Of a stretch of 64,000 nt of DNA, positions 43,301 through 53,200 are shown piece after piece (positions within the stretch are counted from its first letter, which is position 1; each line of letters begins with the position of its first letter). Where the stretch lies: NCBI GenBank assembly GCA_949987705.1, contig OX465282.1, positions 63,795,922-63,859,921 on the forward strand. The letters are read 5' to 3'. The notes beneath the pieces were generated by a model. That model was given only the letters and a program-made list of their open reading frames with translations. It was not told where the DNA came from and did not search any database. The stretch comes from Thereva unica. Lineage: Eukaryota > Arthropoda > Insecta > Diptera > Therevidae. Both the position numbers and the translations under genes were made by a program.

Positions 43301-45064
43301 TCACACATTTTCAAAGAAATAGCGAGTGCATTAGCATCACATGGCACTATTTACTGTGGCCAAGCAATTCAAACATATTTGCACAACATTGCCAAGAAAT
43401 ACATTACAAATTATTCTCCAAATTTCTCTCCAAATATGTAGCTTCTTTTTTTCTTTTAATTATTATTTTTATGACCATTACGTTCATAATTAAAAACAAA
43501 CATAATAAATAATTGACACATTAAAACATGAATTGACATCGATATCGAATAATACAAATGACAGAAATAACCAATCGAGTTAGTATGTACAGTTGTTAGT
43601 TTTGAAATAGTTTGAAACCACGTAAAGTGATAACCAAGTTGGTGTGTACATGCTATTATGCATGGGTCAAAAGGTTTCAAAAATACAGTGTGATATGTAA
43701 ACCTCTACGAAAAAAAATCTAAACGCCCTAGCAGCTAAACCGTTACGATTTATCTCTGATTTATATTCTGATGCGGGATTGAATTCCCTAGTTGTAAGTT
43801 AAAAAAAATTGTAATTTTAAAATTCCTAAAATCTCGGTACGGTTGGGGCGGGGTCTAGTCCATCTCACCAGAGGAGATGTGAGTGCCAATTTAAACCAAA
43901 AATACCTCACGTATTTAATTGACCACCACCCTTTTCTAAGCACCAACCCACAAGAAAAGTCTGAAATAAATCATCTCTAATGGGGTATTCGTATTCGCGA
44001 CAACGTAGCAAACAAATGCCGGAAAATCCATGCATTAAGTAGGCTGTATGTGATTTTAAACAAGAAGCCCACGCATATTACAAATATCAAAATAAAAAAA
44101 AATATATCGGGGATTCTCTCGCGAAAGATGAATTTTTACATTGTTCAGTGCTTTAAGGGTATAAGTGAATTGCTAGTTTTTTGGTAAAAATTATATTCAA
44201 GCTCAGCCCACTAATCTACATTAATGGTAAACAAGCTGTTGATAAGTATTTTGCACTGTTTCTTTTTCTATTATTATTTTATTTTGTGGTCATTTGTTAA
44301 AACGAACCATACATTTTGTTATAATATTTAACTACTTTATAACTTTATAGGCAAATTACCAATGCTCAATATTTCGTACAAGCCTCAAAAGATCTCTCCA
44401 AAAAGTCAAGGTCATGTAAGAAATCTTCTGCACGATAAAATCCGCGATGCCTATATTCATCCACAATTTATTGCTGACGTTATGAAACCAATGAAAATTG
44501 AAGAAATCATGGATCAAGAAGTGCAGAATTTGTCTGGAGGAGAATTGCAACGCGTCGCTCTTGTGCTATGTTTGGGTAAACCAGCTGATGTTTATTTAAT
44601 TGATGAGCCTTCTGCTTATTTGGATTCCGAACAACGTTTGATTGCTGCTAAAGTTATAAAAAGGTAATAAAGTTCTGTTATTTTTGCAAAATTAATAGCC
44701 GATAATTTTAATTTAGATACATACTTCATGCTAAGAAAACTGGTTTTGTCGTGGAGCATGATTTTATAATGGCAACATACTTATCAGATCGTGTTATAGT
44801 TCTCGAAGGTGTTCCTTCTGTAGATACAACCGCTCATACTCCTCAATCGCTTTTAAACGGAATGAACCGGTTTTTGGAACTGTTGGGTATCACATTCCGA
44901 AGAGATCCAAATAATTTCCGCCCCCGAATTAATAAAAATAGTTCAGTGAAAGTAAGGACAGAAAGTTTAAAAGACAAAATTATTTAATAAAAACGTTTTC
45001 TTGTTTGCAGGACATTGAACAGAAACGTGCTGGGCAATACTTCTTTTTGGAGGACACTAATTAA
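40325..45064 (+). CDS. pix: ABCE1 ribosome-recycling ATPase (pixie/Rli1)
   Basis: ABCE1 splits post-termination ribosomes and supports initiation in the cytoplasm. Exons are 40325-40537, 40590-41200, 41253-41448, 41498-41708, 44351-44663, 44717-44951 and 45011-45064; all junctions are GT-AG and in frame, giving 610 aa, the family length. Two [4Fe-4S] clusters are formed by C24, C29, C33, C37 and by C63, C66, C69, C73. NBD1 has Walker [10 protein letters not shown] (118-126), signature LSGGELQ, Walker [13 protein letters not shown] and H-loop [14 protein letters not shown]2 has [32 protein letters not shown] and [11 protein letters not shown]. The start [19 protein letters not shown] fits fly orthologues. 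Intron 4 is 2.6 kb and holds a MITE; the others are short. No key residue is missing. Confidence 0.98.
41709..42960 (+). other. ABCE1 intron 4, left part
   Basis: Intronic sequence with no gene. A hairpin of TTTATTCGCCGAAC (about 42018) with GTTCGGCGAATAAA (about 42090) suggests a further small inverted-repeat element whose ends I could not fix. Confidence 0.45.
42961..43655. mobile_element. PIF/Harbinger-type MITE in ABCE1 intron 4, TSD TTA
   Basis: TAGCATGTTCACACCGACTT at the left matches, with a few changes, the reverse complement of the right end; about 29 bp pair. TTA flanks both ends (42958-42960 and 43656-43658). The 695-bp body contains an ATG at 43222 opening [15 protein letters not shown], which resembles the start of a Myb/SANT-type protein of Harbinger elements, then breaks off. 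Several GGTTAACC-like words lie near the ends. Confidence 0.85.
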
Positions 45065-45217
45065 ACTTAACATTGGTACTTCCAGTTCTTTTTTTAATGT
45101 TCTATACATCGCACATAAAGTGAAATTGTTGCAGTTCTATATGGCGGCCGTATTACGCGGAAATATCTTTATGATCGAATGCTAATTTTTGTAAACAAAG
45201 TATTTGCATAATTTTTA

Positions 45218-45223
45218 AATAAA
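45218..45223 (+). terminator. Candidate ABCE1 poly(A) signal AATAAA
   Basis: First AATAAA after the ABCE1 stop codon, 154 bp downstream. Another lies at 45337-45342. Which one is used cannot be told from sequence. Confidence 0.45.
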
Positions 45224-45763
45224 TTATTTGGGATTACTGCAACAAATATAAACTTGAATTTATTGCGCAAGCTACTGCAAAGAGCTACGTGAAATTTTAT
45301 ATGTGATCGTTTTATTTTCGTATTTAAATTTTGAGGAATAAACGAAACTGTCATCTTTTTTAAGAAAAAGTTTTCCAAGAAAAAATTTGTATTAATATGA
45401 CCTAGAGATATTTTAAAACACCTTTGCTGACTTCATGGTTATAGATATTTTAATAATAAATCCTTTTTTTTTTGTTTTAACTTGCCCAAATTATTTTAAT
45501 TGTTGATAATTACATTACGGTAAATCGGTTTTAATAGGAAACATTTTAGTATGTACTTCGAAAAAAAATTGCGCTTAGACGTGCGAGCAAAATCCCAAAA
45601 TTCTTGTTTTTTCAGCATTTTGCTAAACGGTTTCTGAAAGTATAGGCTAGGGGCTACAATTTGTCTATCTCACATTTTAATATAAGTTTGGAGAACAATG
45701 CTAAAAATGCTTTTGAAAATGGTACATAGGGCGAACCAACGAACGTCAGCGAATCCCATTCGT
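45224..45763. other. ABCE1 downstream region, nothing else recognised
   Basis: AT-rich sequence up to the border of the Harbinger-like element. No gene or repeat that I can support. Confidence 0.4.
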
Positions 45764-46759
45764 TGGCCCGGTGTGTACGCGGCATAAGTCGACGCGTGGA
45801 ATGTCGTTTTCGCAAAATAATTTCTCCTAAAAATATGCAAAATCCAATGGAACCGCTGCATTTTTCACATTATCCACAAGGGGGAAAAGTTGCAAATAAT
45901 ATTAAAACTTCAATTAAATTAAACAAATTCATAATAATATTGGAAAATCTTAACTCTGAATTTATTTTTGTATATTGTGGTTTTTCTAACTCTTCTTGGA
46001 GTAGTTTTAATTTTTATTTTTACTTTTGCATTTCGCTCGTTCAGAACTGCAAAAAAATTTGTGTGAATTTATTTCTGCTCTTGCAATTCTTCAAGAACAT
46101 TGTGTGCATTCCATTTTTCTGCTCTTGCCTAATTGAAGTGTTACATATCTTTGCAGTAGCTGCTTACTGCTACGTAGTCTTAGATGGAATAGTTTCTTCA
46201 GAATTTGAATCTTTTAATAAGCTAATCAAATTTACTTCAACCTTCAAAATATATTGTAAAGTTCTATTTATCGAGGAAGAACATTCTGCATTACTGCTGT
46301 CAGGTCCATTATGATCTCGAATGTAGGAGGCTTCCAAACCTACTGTTGATATAACACTTTCTTCTATTGACGTTATACGAAAAGCATCAACAATCCACAA
46401 CCAGTCTTGGCAATTAAATTCTTGTTTGCCATTAATTTTTTTTATGTTATATTTAAAACATCGCTACACCCAAAATATGTTTAATATAACATATTGTAAA
46501 TTTTTTACTTGATGTATTTCTAATACTTTTTGCAATCCATTAGAATTTCTTATTGGCAGTCCACTTGTATTTAATATTTCAGTTAATTGGCACCACAACT
46601 CGTTTTTAACATAACAATAACTGAATTCGACGCCAAATTTGGCGTCGAGAAGATTTACGACACTTTTAAAAATACAAACATAAAACGTCGGCTTGCGTGA
46701 ACCCAAAACGACATTTAACGCGTCGTTTTCAGTCGACGTCGAATTGCGTGAACTGTCCC
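45764..46759. mobile_element. Harbinger-like element (copy 1) with ORF relic
   Basis: Its right end TTGCGTGAACTGTCCC and long internal stretches (for example CAAAATAATTTCTCCTAAA and ACCCAAAACGACATTTAACG) are shared with the shorter element at 48507-49082. The left end, GGCCCGGTGTGTACGCGG, is only roughly the inverse of the right end. The extra internal DNA encodes a minus-strand protein relic, so it is a less deleted relative of that MITE. Confidence 0.7.
46170..46640 (-). pseudogene. Myb/SANT-like ORF relic of a Harbinger-like element
   Basis: The minus frame between about 46640 and 46464 contains VKNELWCQLTEILNTSGLPI, which has the tryptophan-anchored helix spacing of the Myb/SANT (zeste-like) DNA-binding domain used by Harbinger elements. 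A second frame (46400-46170) continues with an acidic region. The two are separated by stops. Function as a transposon DNA-binding protein is inferred. Confidence 0.45.
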
Positions 46760-46762
46760 CTG

Positions 46763-47094
46763 GGGCCGTATTTGGTTTCTCGACACGATGGATCGACTCG
46801 ACAAAAAAAGCTTCTCGACTGTCTCTAAGTTTCATATTTGGTTTCACGACCAAATCGACAGCTAAGCGCAGCCATACAAAACCATCAAATTGGGTGGTAT
46901 TACTCCAAGGCAGCAAATAACGTATATTTAATTAAAATAGAAATTGTTAAAAGTTTATTGCATGCCTAAATTGAGCTTTTTAATAATCGTCAAGCGTCTT
47001 TATCGACACGTAAAGAGACGATATCGTGTCGCCAAATGCCAATTTTTATTTATCGACAGACGACAATGTCGACTCGAGAAACCAAATACGGCCC
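46763..47094. mobile_element. 332-bp MITE with GGGCCGTATTTGG ends
   Basis: GGGCCGTATTTGGTTTCTCG is mirrored by CGAGAAACCAAATACGGCCC at 47075-47094. CTG precedes the left end and CAG follows the right end, so the 3-bp flank is CWG but not identical. It abuts the Harbinger-like copy 1 on its left and a LINE on its right. The interior is rich in CGAC/GTCG words. Confidence 0.82.
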
Positions 47095-48304
47095 CAGGAT
47101 CTCCCAGTTGTTGCGGCTTCTGCTAGTAGGGTTCTCCTCCACGTTGTTCTAGGTCTTCCTACTCGACGGGATCCTTGCGGATTCCAGTCAAGGGCCTGTT
47201 TGGCTAGATGTTCGTTTTCGCGTCGCAAGGTGTGTCCAACCCAATTCCATTTCCTTCACCTGATTTGGTTGTTTATCCTTTCTTGGCCGGTACGGCGTCA
47301 TAGTTCTTCGTTTGAAATTCTATCTTGCCAGCGGATTTTTAGGATACGACGCAGGCATCTTTTGATGAAGACTTGTAGGCGCCCTGTGATGAATTGGGTG
47401 ACTTTCCATATTTCGCAACCATACAAAAGAACTGCCTTAACGTTGGAGTTGAACAGCCGCAATTTGGTGTTAGTGGAGATCTCCGTTGATCTCCATATGC
47501 GGGACAGGCATGCATATGCGCCTCGTGCTTTATTTATTCTGGAACTGACGTCTTCTTCTGCCCCACTATTTTCGGTAATAATGCTACCGAGGTAGCTGAA
47601 TTTATCTGCCAACTCCACGTCACGGTTATTCAGCGCTGTCGGTTCAATGGTGTTTGCATTTATCCGCATTTTTTTAGTTTTAGTCGGATTTAGCCTTAAG
47701 CCTGCTGGACTACTTTCTGTTGCCAAATTGTTTAACATGTTTTTGAGGTCCTGGTGTCTGTGGGCCAGCATACAGATATCATCGGCGTAGTCGATATCCT
47801 TAAGGCGGTCTAGCAAACCGCATTGGATGCCGCTTGTTCTATTATCTAGAGCGCCGACAAGGATGTCACTTATTACTATAAGAAATAGTAATGGCGAAGA
47901 TAGGCATCCTTGTCATACTCCTGAGCTCACCTGAAAGCTGTCAGATAATTTTCCATTATGGAGAACTCTGCATCTGGAATTGTTATATAGGGCTTTTATC
48001 AATTTTATTATTTTATCAGGCAGTCCACGTCGCCGTAGTGCCTGCCAAATGAAGCTCCTATTAACCGAGTCGAACGCTTTCTCATAAGTCTACGAAAGCA
48101 AGGTAAAGGGGGGACCGAATTCAATAGACTGCTCCACAGTCTCACATCTATTCTCAAGGTGTTAATATGATCAATACAGGAGCGGCCCTTCCTGAATCCG
48201 CCCTGCTGCCTCCTAAGCTTTCGCTCTACTGCCTCACTTATCCTAGATAGTAATATATGGGGCAAAATTTTGCCCACAGTAGATAATAAACAGTTGTCGC
48301 ATAT
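47095..48304 (-). pseudogene. RTE-like LINE reverse transcriptase, broken
   Basis: Minus-strand pieces, in order from the right, are: the fingers region (VGKILPHILLSRISEAVERK, then QQGGFRKGRSCIDHINTLRI), the catalytic DYADDICMLAHRH in the frame 47816-47298 followed by FSYLGSIITENSG, and the C-terminal GRPRTTWRRTLLAEAA. It is the same family as the fragment at 19896-20445. The 3' end is replaced by the MITE at 46763-47094. The 5' side is interrupted by the mariner-like MITE at 48307 and the frame resumes beyond it at 49332. Frameshifts occur near 47300, 47816 and 48130. Confidence 0.85.
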
Positions 48305-48306
48305 TA

Positions 48307-49329
48307 GCTGCGTTCCTTTTCTGCTAATTTTTACTATTTTTTACACTTGCGTACTAGCAACTAACACTTGCTCTTATAAACGAGTAGATAGCACTTGCAA
48401 TTACACAATTGAAATCCGCTAGGGGAAAGCGGCCATTTCGAGTCTATTGTGAATTATTTTCATTTACGCCATTACCCGCTAGATGACTTTTATTTGTGTC
48501 GAGCTGGGGCCAGTTCACGCAATTCAACACTCGACGTCGACATCGACGCTTTATGAAAACGACATTAATTTCAACGACGTTGAATTTGGGTTCACGTAAG
48601 TCGACGTGTCGAACGTCGTTTTCCCAAAATAATTTCTCCTAAAGGTATGCAAAATCCAAAGAAACCGGTGCACTTTTCACATTATCCACAAGGGGGACAA
48701 GTTGCAAATAATACTAAAACTTCAATAACGTGAGTAATTAAATTAATTAATTAAACAAATTCATAATAATATTGGAAAATCTCAGCTCTGAATTTATTTT
48801 TGTACATCTAAATCTTCTTCGAGTAGTTATAATTGTTATTTTTCAACTAATAGTTTTTCTTTTTCTGTTGCATTTTGCTCGTTCAGAACTGTAAAAAGTT
48901 TTGTGTAAAATTATTTCTGCTGTGCTCTAATTGGCACCACAACTCGTTTTTAATACTACAATAAATGAATTCGAAGTTAACGACACTTTTAAAACGTCAA
49001 ACATAAAACGTTGACTTGCGTGAACCCAAAACGACATTTAACGCGTCGTTTTCAGTCGACGTCGAATTGCGTGAACTGGCCCCTGATTTACTCATATAAA
49101 AACATCCATAAATAAAACTTCAGTCGTATAATTATCAAAAATTATTATCTTTCGTTTTACTTTAGAAATTATCGCATTAATTGTCACAAATTCTTCTTTT
49201 AAGAATTTTTTATTTGTAAAGTTTAAAGTAACGCCAAAAATTTCAAGTGAGATTTTACTCAAATCAGAAAATTTTGCGTTTCTTTTCTACTCTGCTCACA
49301 AGTACTAAATAGTAGAAAAGGAACGCAGC
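48307..49329. mobile_element. Mariner-like MITE A, TA target site, carrying a second MITE
   Basis: The ends GCTGCGTTCCTTTTCTGCT and AGTAGAAAAGGAACGCAGC are inverted and flanked by TA (48305-48306 and 49330-49331). Without the Harbinger-like MITE inside it (48507-49082 plus one CTG) it is about 444 bp. It closely matches MITE B (49511-49936) in the opposite orientation. Confidence 0.88.
48507..49082. mobile_element. Harbinger-like MITE (copy 2), 3-bp TSD CTG
   Basis: GGGCCAGTTCACGCAATTC at the left is inverted at the right (GAATTGCGTGAACTGGCCC). CTG flanks both ends (48504-48506 and 49083-49085). MITE B preserves the empty version of the same target (GAACTGATTT), which confirms the borders to the base. 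It has no ORF and is a deleted relative of 45764-46759. Confidence 0.92.
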
Positions 49330-49331
49330 TA

Positions 49332-49508
49332 TTGTTAGGTCCCCCTTTTTTGGTAATTTGAAATACTAGGATGACTTTCTAAAGGACATATGATGACTTT
49401 CTCAACTTCGTATGACAACCTGAAGATACGTAATGTAAAGACACTGTAAGGAGAGAATGAAGAAGACCGAACCCTAGAACGGTAGCGACATTTGAAATTA
49501 GTTTATAA
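49332..49508 (-). pseudogene. LINE RT N-terminal scrap beyond MITE A
   Basis: Just right of the MITE the minus strand reads KLPKKGDLT, the conserved block before the RT fingers. Removing MITE A and one TA puts it in frame with the downstream CDNCLLSTVGKILPH segment. Further 5' sequence fades quickly. Confidence 0.65.
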
Positions 49509-49510
49509 TA

Positions 49511-49936
49511 GCTGTGTTCATTTTCTACTATTTAGTACTAGTGAGCAGAGCAGAAAAGGAACGCAAAATTTTCTGATTTGAGTAAAATCTCAGCAAACAT
49601 TTTTGACGTTACTTTATTTGTAAACAAGTAAAAAGTTTTTAAAAGAATAATTTATAACACAATGGAGCAATTAATGCGGTAATTTTTAAAGTAAAACGAA
49701 AGATAATAGTTTTTGATAATTGTACGACTGATATTTTATTAATGGACGTTTTTATATGAGCAAATCAGTTCAACACAAATAAAATCCATCTAGCGGGTGA
49801 TGGCGGAAGTGAAAGTAATTCACAATAGACTCTAGCGGATTTCAATTGCGTAATTGCAAGTGCTATCTACTCGTTTATAAGAGCATGTGTAGTTGCTAGT
49901 GCGAACGAGTAAAAATTAGCAGAAAAGGAACGCAGC
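49511..49936. mobile_element. Mariner-like MITE B, TA target site
   Basis: GCTGTGTTCATTTTCTACT at the left and AGCAGAAAAGGAACGCAGC at the right, with TA at 49509-49510 and 49937-49938. It is inverted relative to MITE A, so the pair forms a large interrupted inverted repeat of about 430-bp arms. Confidence 0.9.
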
Positions 49937-50147
49937 TAATGTAATTCATCAGTTCATGTAAAATTTAAGACAATTTACTAATGTAAATGAACTTAAAATG
50001 CAGCATGAATTATAAGTCAAGAAACTCAAAGCAATTATATAAACATAATGAGGGATCTAACAATTGTAGTATTGTAGTAAAAAATAAAATGGTTTAAAAA
50101 TTGATACAGCTGTTCGAGTTGCAAAATGTTTTAATGGCAATGGGAAA

Positions 50148-50153
50148 TTTATT
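50148..50153 (-). terminator. Candidate Cdc37 poly(A) signal
   Basis: The minus strand reads AATAAA about 115 bp after the Cdc37 stop codon. No experimental support is visible from sequence. Confidence 0.45.
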
Positions 50154-50265
50154 GTTTTGTTATTAGCCAACAACGGAAAATGCTAGCATGAATTATATGT
50201 ACAATAATAAAAATAACTTAAATTTTAATTATACTTCGATATAAAAAAAAGGAAAAGCTACATTA

Positions 50266-53200
50266 TTAATCAACGTCTGGTGCATTTTCTGTTTCCTTTT
50301 CTGCTTCCGCTGGCTTAAAATCGCCCTTGTCATTGGCATTCTGATCTTGTCCGTCATCGTCCTCATCATTTTCAGATTTTTTATTGGCATCAGGCACCCA
50401 AAGTCCTGAATCAACACAACGTTTCATATGATATCGTGCCTCTTCTTCGGGCATTTTAGCAATGGTTTCTTGAAGTAATTTTATATCGCGACTTTCAAAG
50501 CAATTTTTTAATTCCTGTAAAGAGTGCAATAAATAATAAGTAATTTATATTATTTTTAATATAAAAAGCCTACATCTGGAAGACTTTCAAATACTTCAAC
50601 AGGATCCAGGCCACCAGGGCCCAATCTGGCAATCTTTTCTTCTTCTTCTTGTTCTGCAATCATTTCCGCAAGTTTTTCTTCTGCCCTCTTTTGGATTCTC
50701 TTTTTAAATTCGCTGATTTCATTATCGAATTGTTGTTTGTATTGAACAACAGCGTTTTGAATTTTTGAGAAGAATGAGCTAACACAGTCTCTGGGATCTA
50801 CATCTAACTGTTTGGATAATTCTAGAATATACTGCATGCAAATACATTGGTGAGCAACATGAGCCATTAAATCGTGCTTCTGTTCCATTTCTAAATTAAT
50901 ACACCAGATAACTAAGTAATTTGCAGTATCTTCGCATACAAGATGATTGTGTTCAATTAAAAATTTCTTTGATTCATCATATTTTCGTAACATTCCAAAT
51001 TTCTTCATCAACTTTTCATTCTGTTTGATAAATTCTTTCATGCGTTTCTCCTTTTCTTCTTCAGACAAGTTTGCATCTTTTCTGTCTGGCAGTTTGTTTA
51101 TTACAGTTTTTGCAAAGCCTGGTTTGCTAATAGTATCAACATTCCATGGGGTTTTCTTTTCTTTCTTGCGGAAGTCTTCTTCTTCCTTTTCTAGTCTCTT
51201 TCCTTCTTCTTCTAATTTGGCTAGTTCTTTCTAAACGATGGAAAAATGCGATAAGGAGAAAATTTGCACATTTATTGACTAACGACTTACTTTTAACTCT
51301 TCAACGTTTCCTTCTCCTTTGGATACTTTTTCCTTCATATCTCGAATCTTGGCAATATTTGATTGTTTCTTAGCCCGGAAATTTTCTTTTTCCTTTTCCA
51401 TTTGTTCCATTCGATCAACACGTGCCTGATGTCTCCATCGAAACAGCGATGGCGTGTCTATATTAGGATGAGTATCATCTTCATCGTCTGATATCTGCAA
51501 ATATTAAGAAGTATAAAAACCTTAGTATTTTTAAATATATTAAGAGGACTGCGATATGTACTAATTGTATGGTATGCCATAAGTAATTGCAGGACCTTTT
51601 CCTGAACACACGTAATAACCCCCCTGCTATATATCGGCAAGCAAACCATTGCATAACTCAAGGGAAAGACCAAAAAATATACATATATGCACCAAAATAT
51701 AAGAACCATTGATTATATACTAAGTAGATATGGACAAACGCGATTCAAATTAACTTCCAGTTACGGCACCACGAGCTGGGGGCGCTAATATCGCAGGGTT
51801 TTATGCTCCGCTGTATATGGTTAGTTTCCGAAATAAACTTTCTTGTTTATGTGAAAGCCCTTTGCGCATTTGAAAACAAAATCAGAAGCTGCAGCTTTGA
51901 GTTTAGTGGCGGTGGATCTAAAAATAGATTTATATGCGCTTATTCCTATTGTTTTGTTCGGGAAGGGCAAAGAGGGTGATAAAATGATGATGATTTCGTA
52001 GCCGATGGGTGAAATTTGACAATGAGGGAAAAAAATGAATGGACGAGACAACTTTAATGGGAAATTTGGCTACAAGCATGTTTTTATTATCTTGAGAAAT
52101 GAAATGGATTTGAAGGAATTATTTCACTTTTTTTAGCGAAAAAGTGACAAATTTTTAGATTTTTTTCTCAGGTATATTAGTTCGTAGAAATTTGAAATTT
52201 TTAGGGATAATTGTATTACTATTGATATATGTATGTATATAAAATAATTTTTATTTTTGATTTTATTTATCGTTATTTATGTATGTGGCATGGCCAAAAC
52301 AACCCTTTGTACCGTTAGTACATTATGTCCTTCAAGTCAGGATGCAGTGTCTATTAGTAAGTTTAGGTTAGTCTGGATGGTGCGTCAGTAGATTTCGATG
52401 AACCTTGGGTTTTATCTGTGAGGTGTAATATGGTCCCAGCAACACCGACTGTGTTCTAATTATTAACGAAGGCGAGGTATTTAGTGGGCTTGGGATGGGC
52501 CGAGTTGGCTAGTCTTGGAAAAAAGGTGCATGTAGGTAAAAGCGGTAAAAATTAGCGAGGGCTGCCACATTTCTACAGTGGCTTGAAGAGTCTATAGAGG
52601 AGCAAAATGGGCCAGCCAAGGCAAGCTAGTTTTTAGGGTAATATAGGTTCGCGCCACGCAACCGTCAAAAACAATTAGATTTAAAGTCTTTTATTACAAC
52701 AAAAGCTAAGGATTTAGAACGAGTTAAAATAAATTGAGAGGACAATTAAACAAATTATAGTAATTACAACCAGACGTATTTTGATAAAGACTAAACCGAA
52801 ACTGAATCTCTGTTCTTTAATTTAATTTTTCCAAACGTGAAAGAAGAGATTACACCTGACTTACTTAATATTAATAATGTTACAATATTGCTAACTAAGC
52901 GTCTGGGGGTAGCCGGATGGTCCCGAAGTATCGATGTCGGTGGCTCATGAACTTTTGGTTGGGGTCATGTGTCGTATGGGGGTGGCCGTAGGAATAGAAC
53001 TTTTACCCAGATATACGAGTTACGTTCAATACAATTCAATACAAGGCGGAATGTAGGAATTGTAGATTGTAGTCAGGGCAGTTGGCTGAAGGAGGAGCTT
53101 GCTTCTCTTGAGAAATCTCAGTCATTGATAAGCTTGTTTGGCGATTTGGAATATGTGATTACTTCATCGCAGATCTGGGACCTTATTCTCTATTACAATA

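Noticed and set aside
45763..46314. 183-codon plus frame with hydrophobic segments
   Set aside because: It lies antisense to the Myb-like relic inside a Harbinger-like element, is Phe/Cys-rich from AT-rich DNA, and matches no family I know.
47026..47595. 189-codon plus frame and 19789-20415 minus frame, similar to each other
   Set aside because: Both are antisense readings of the same LINE C-terminal region; the similarity comes from the LINE coding strand.
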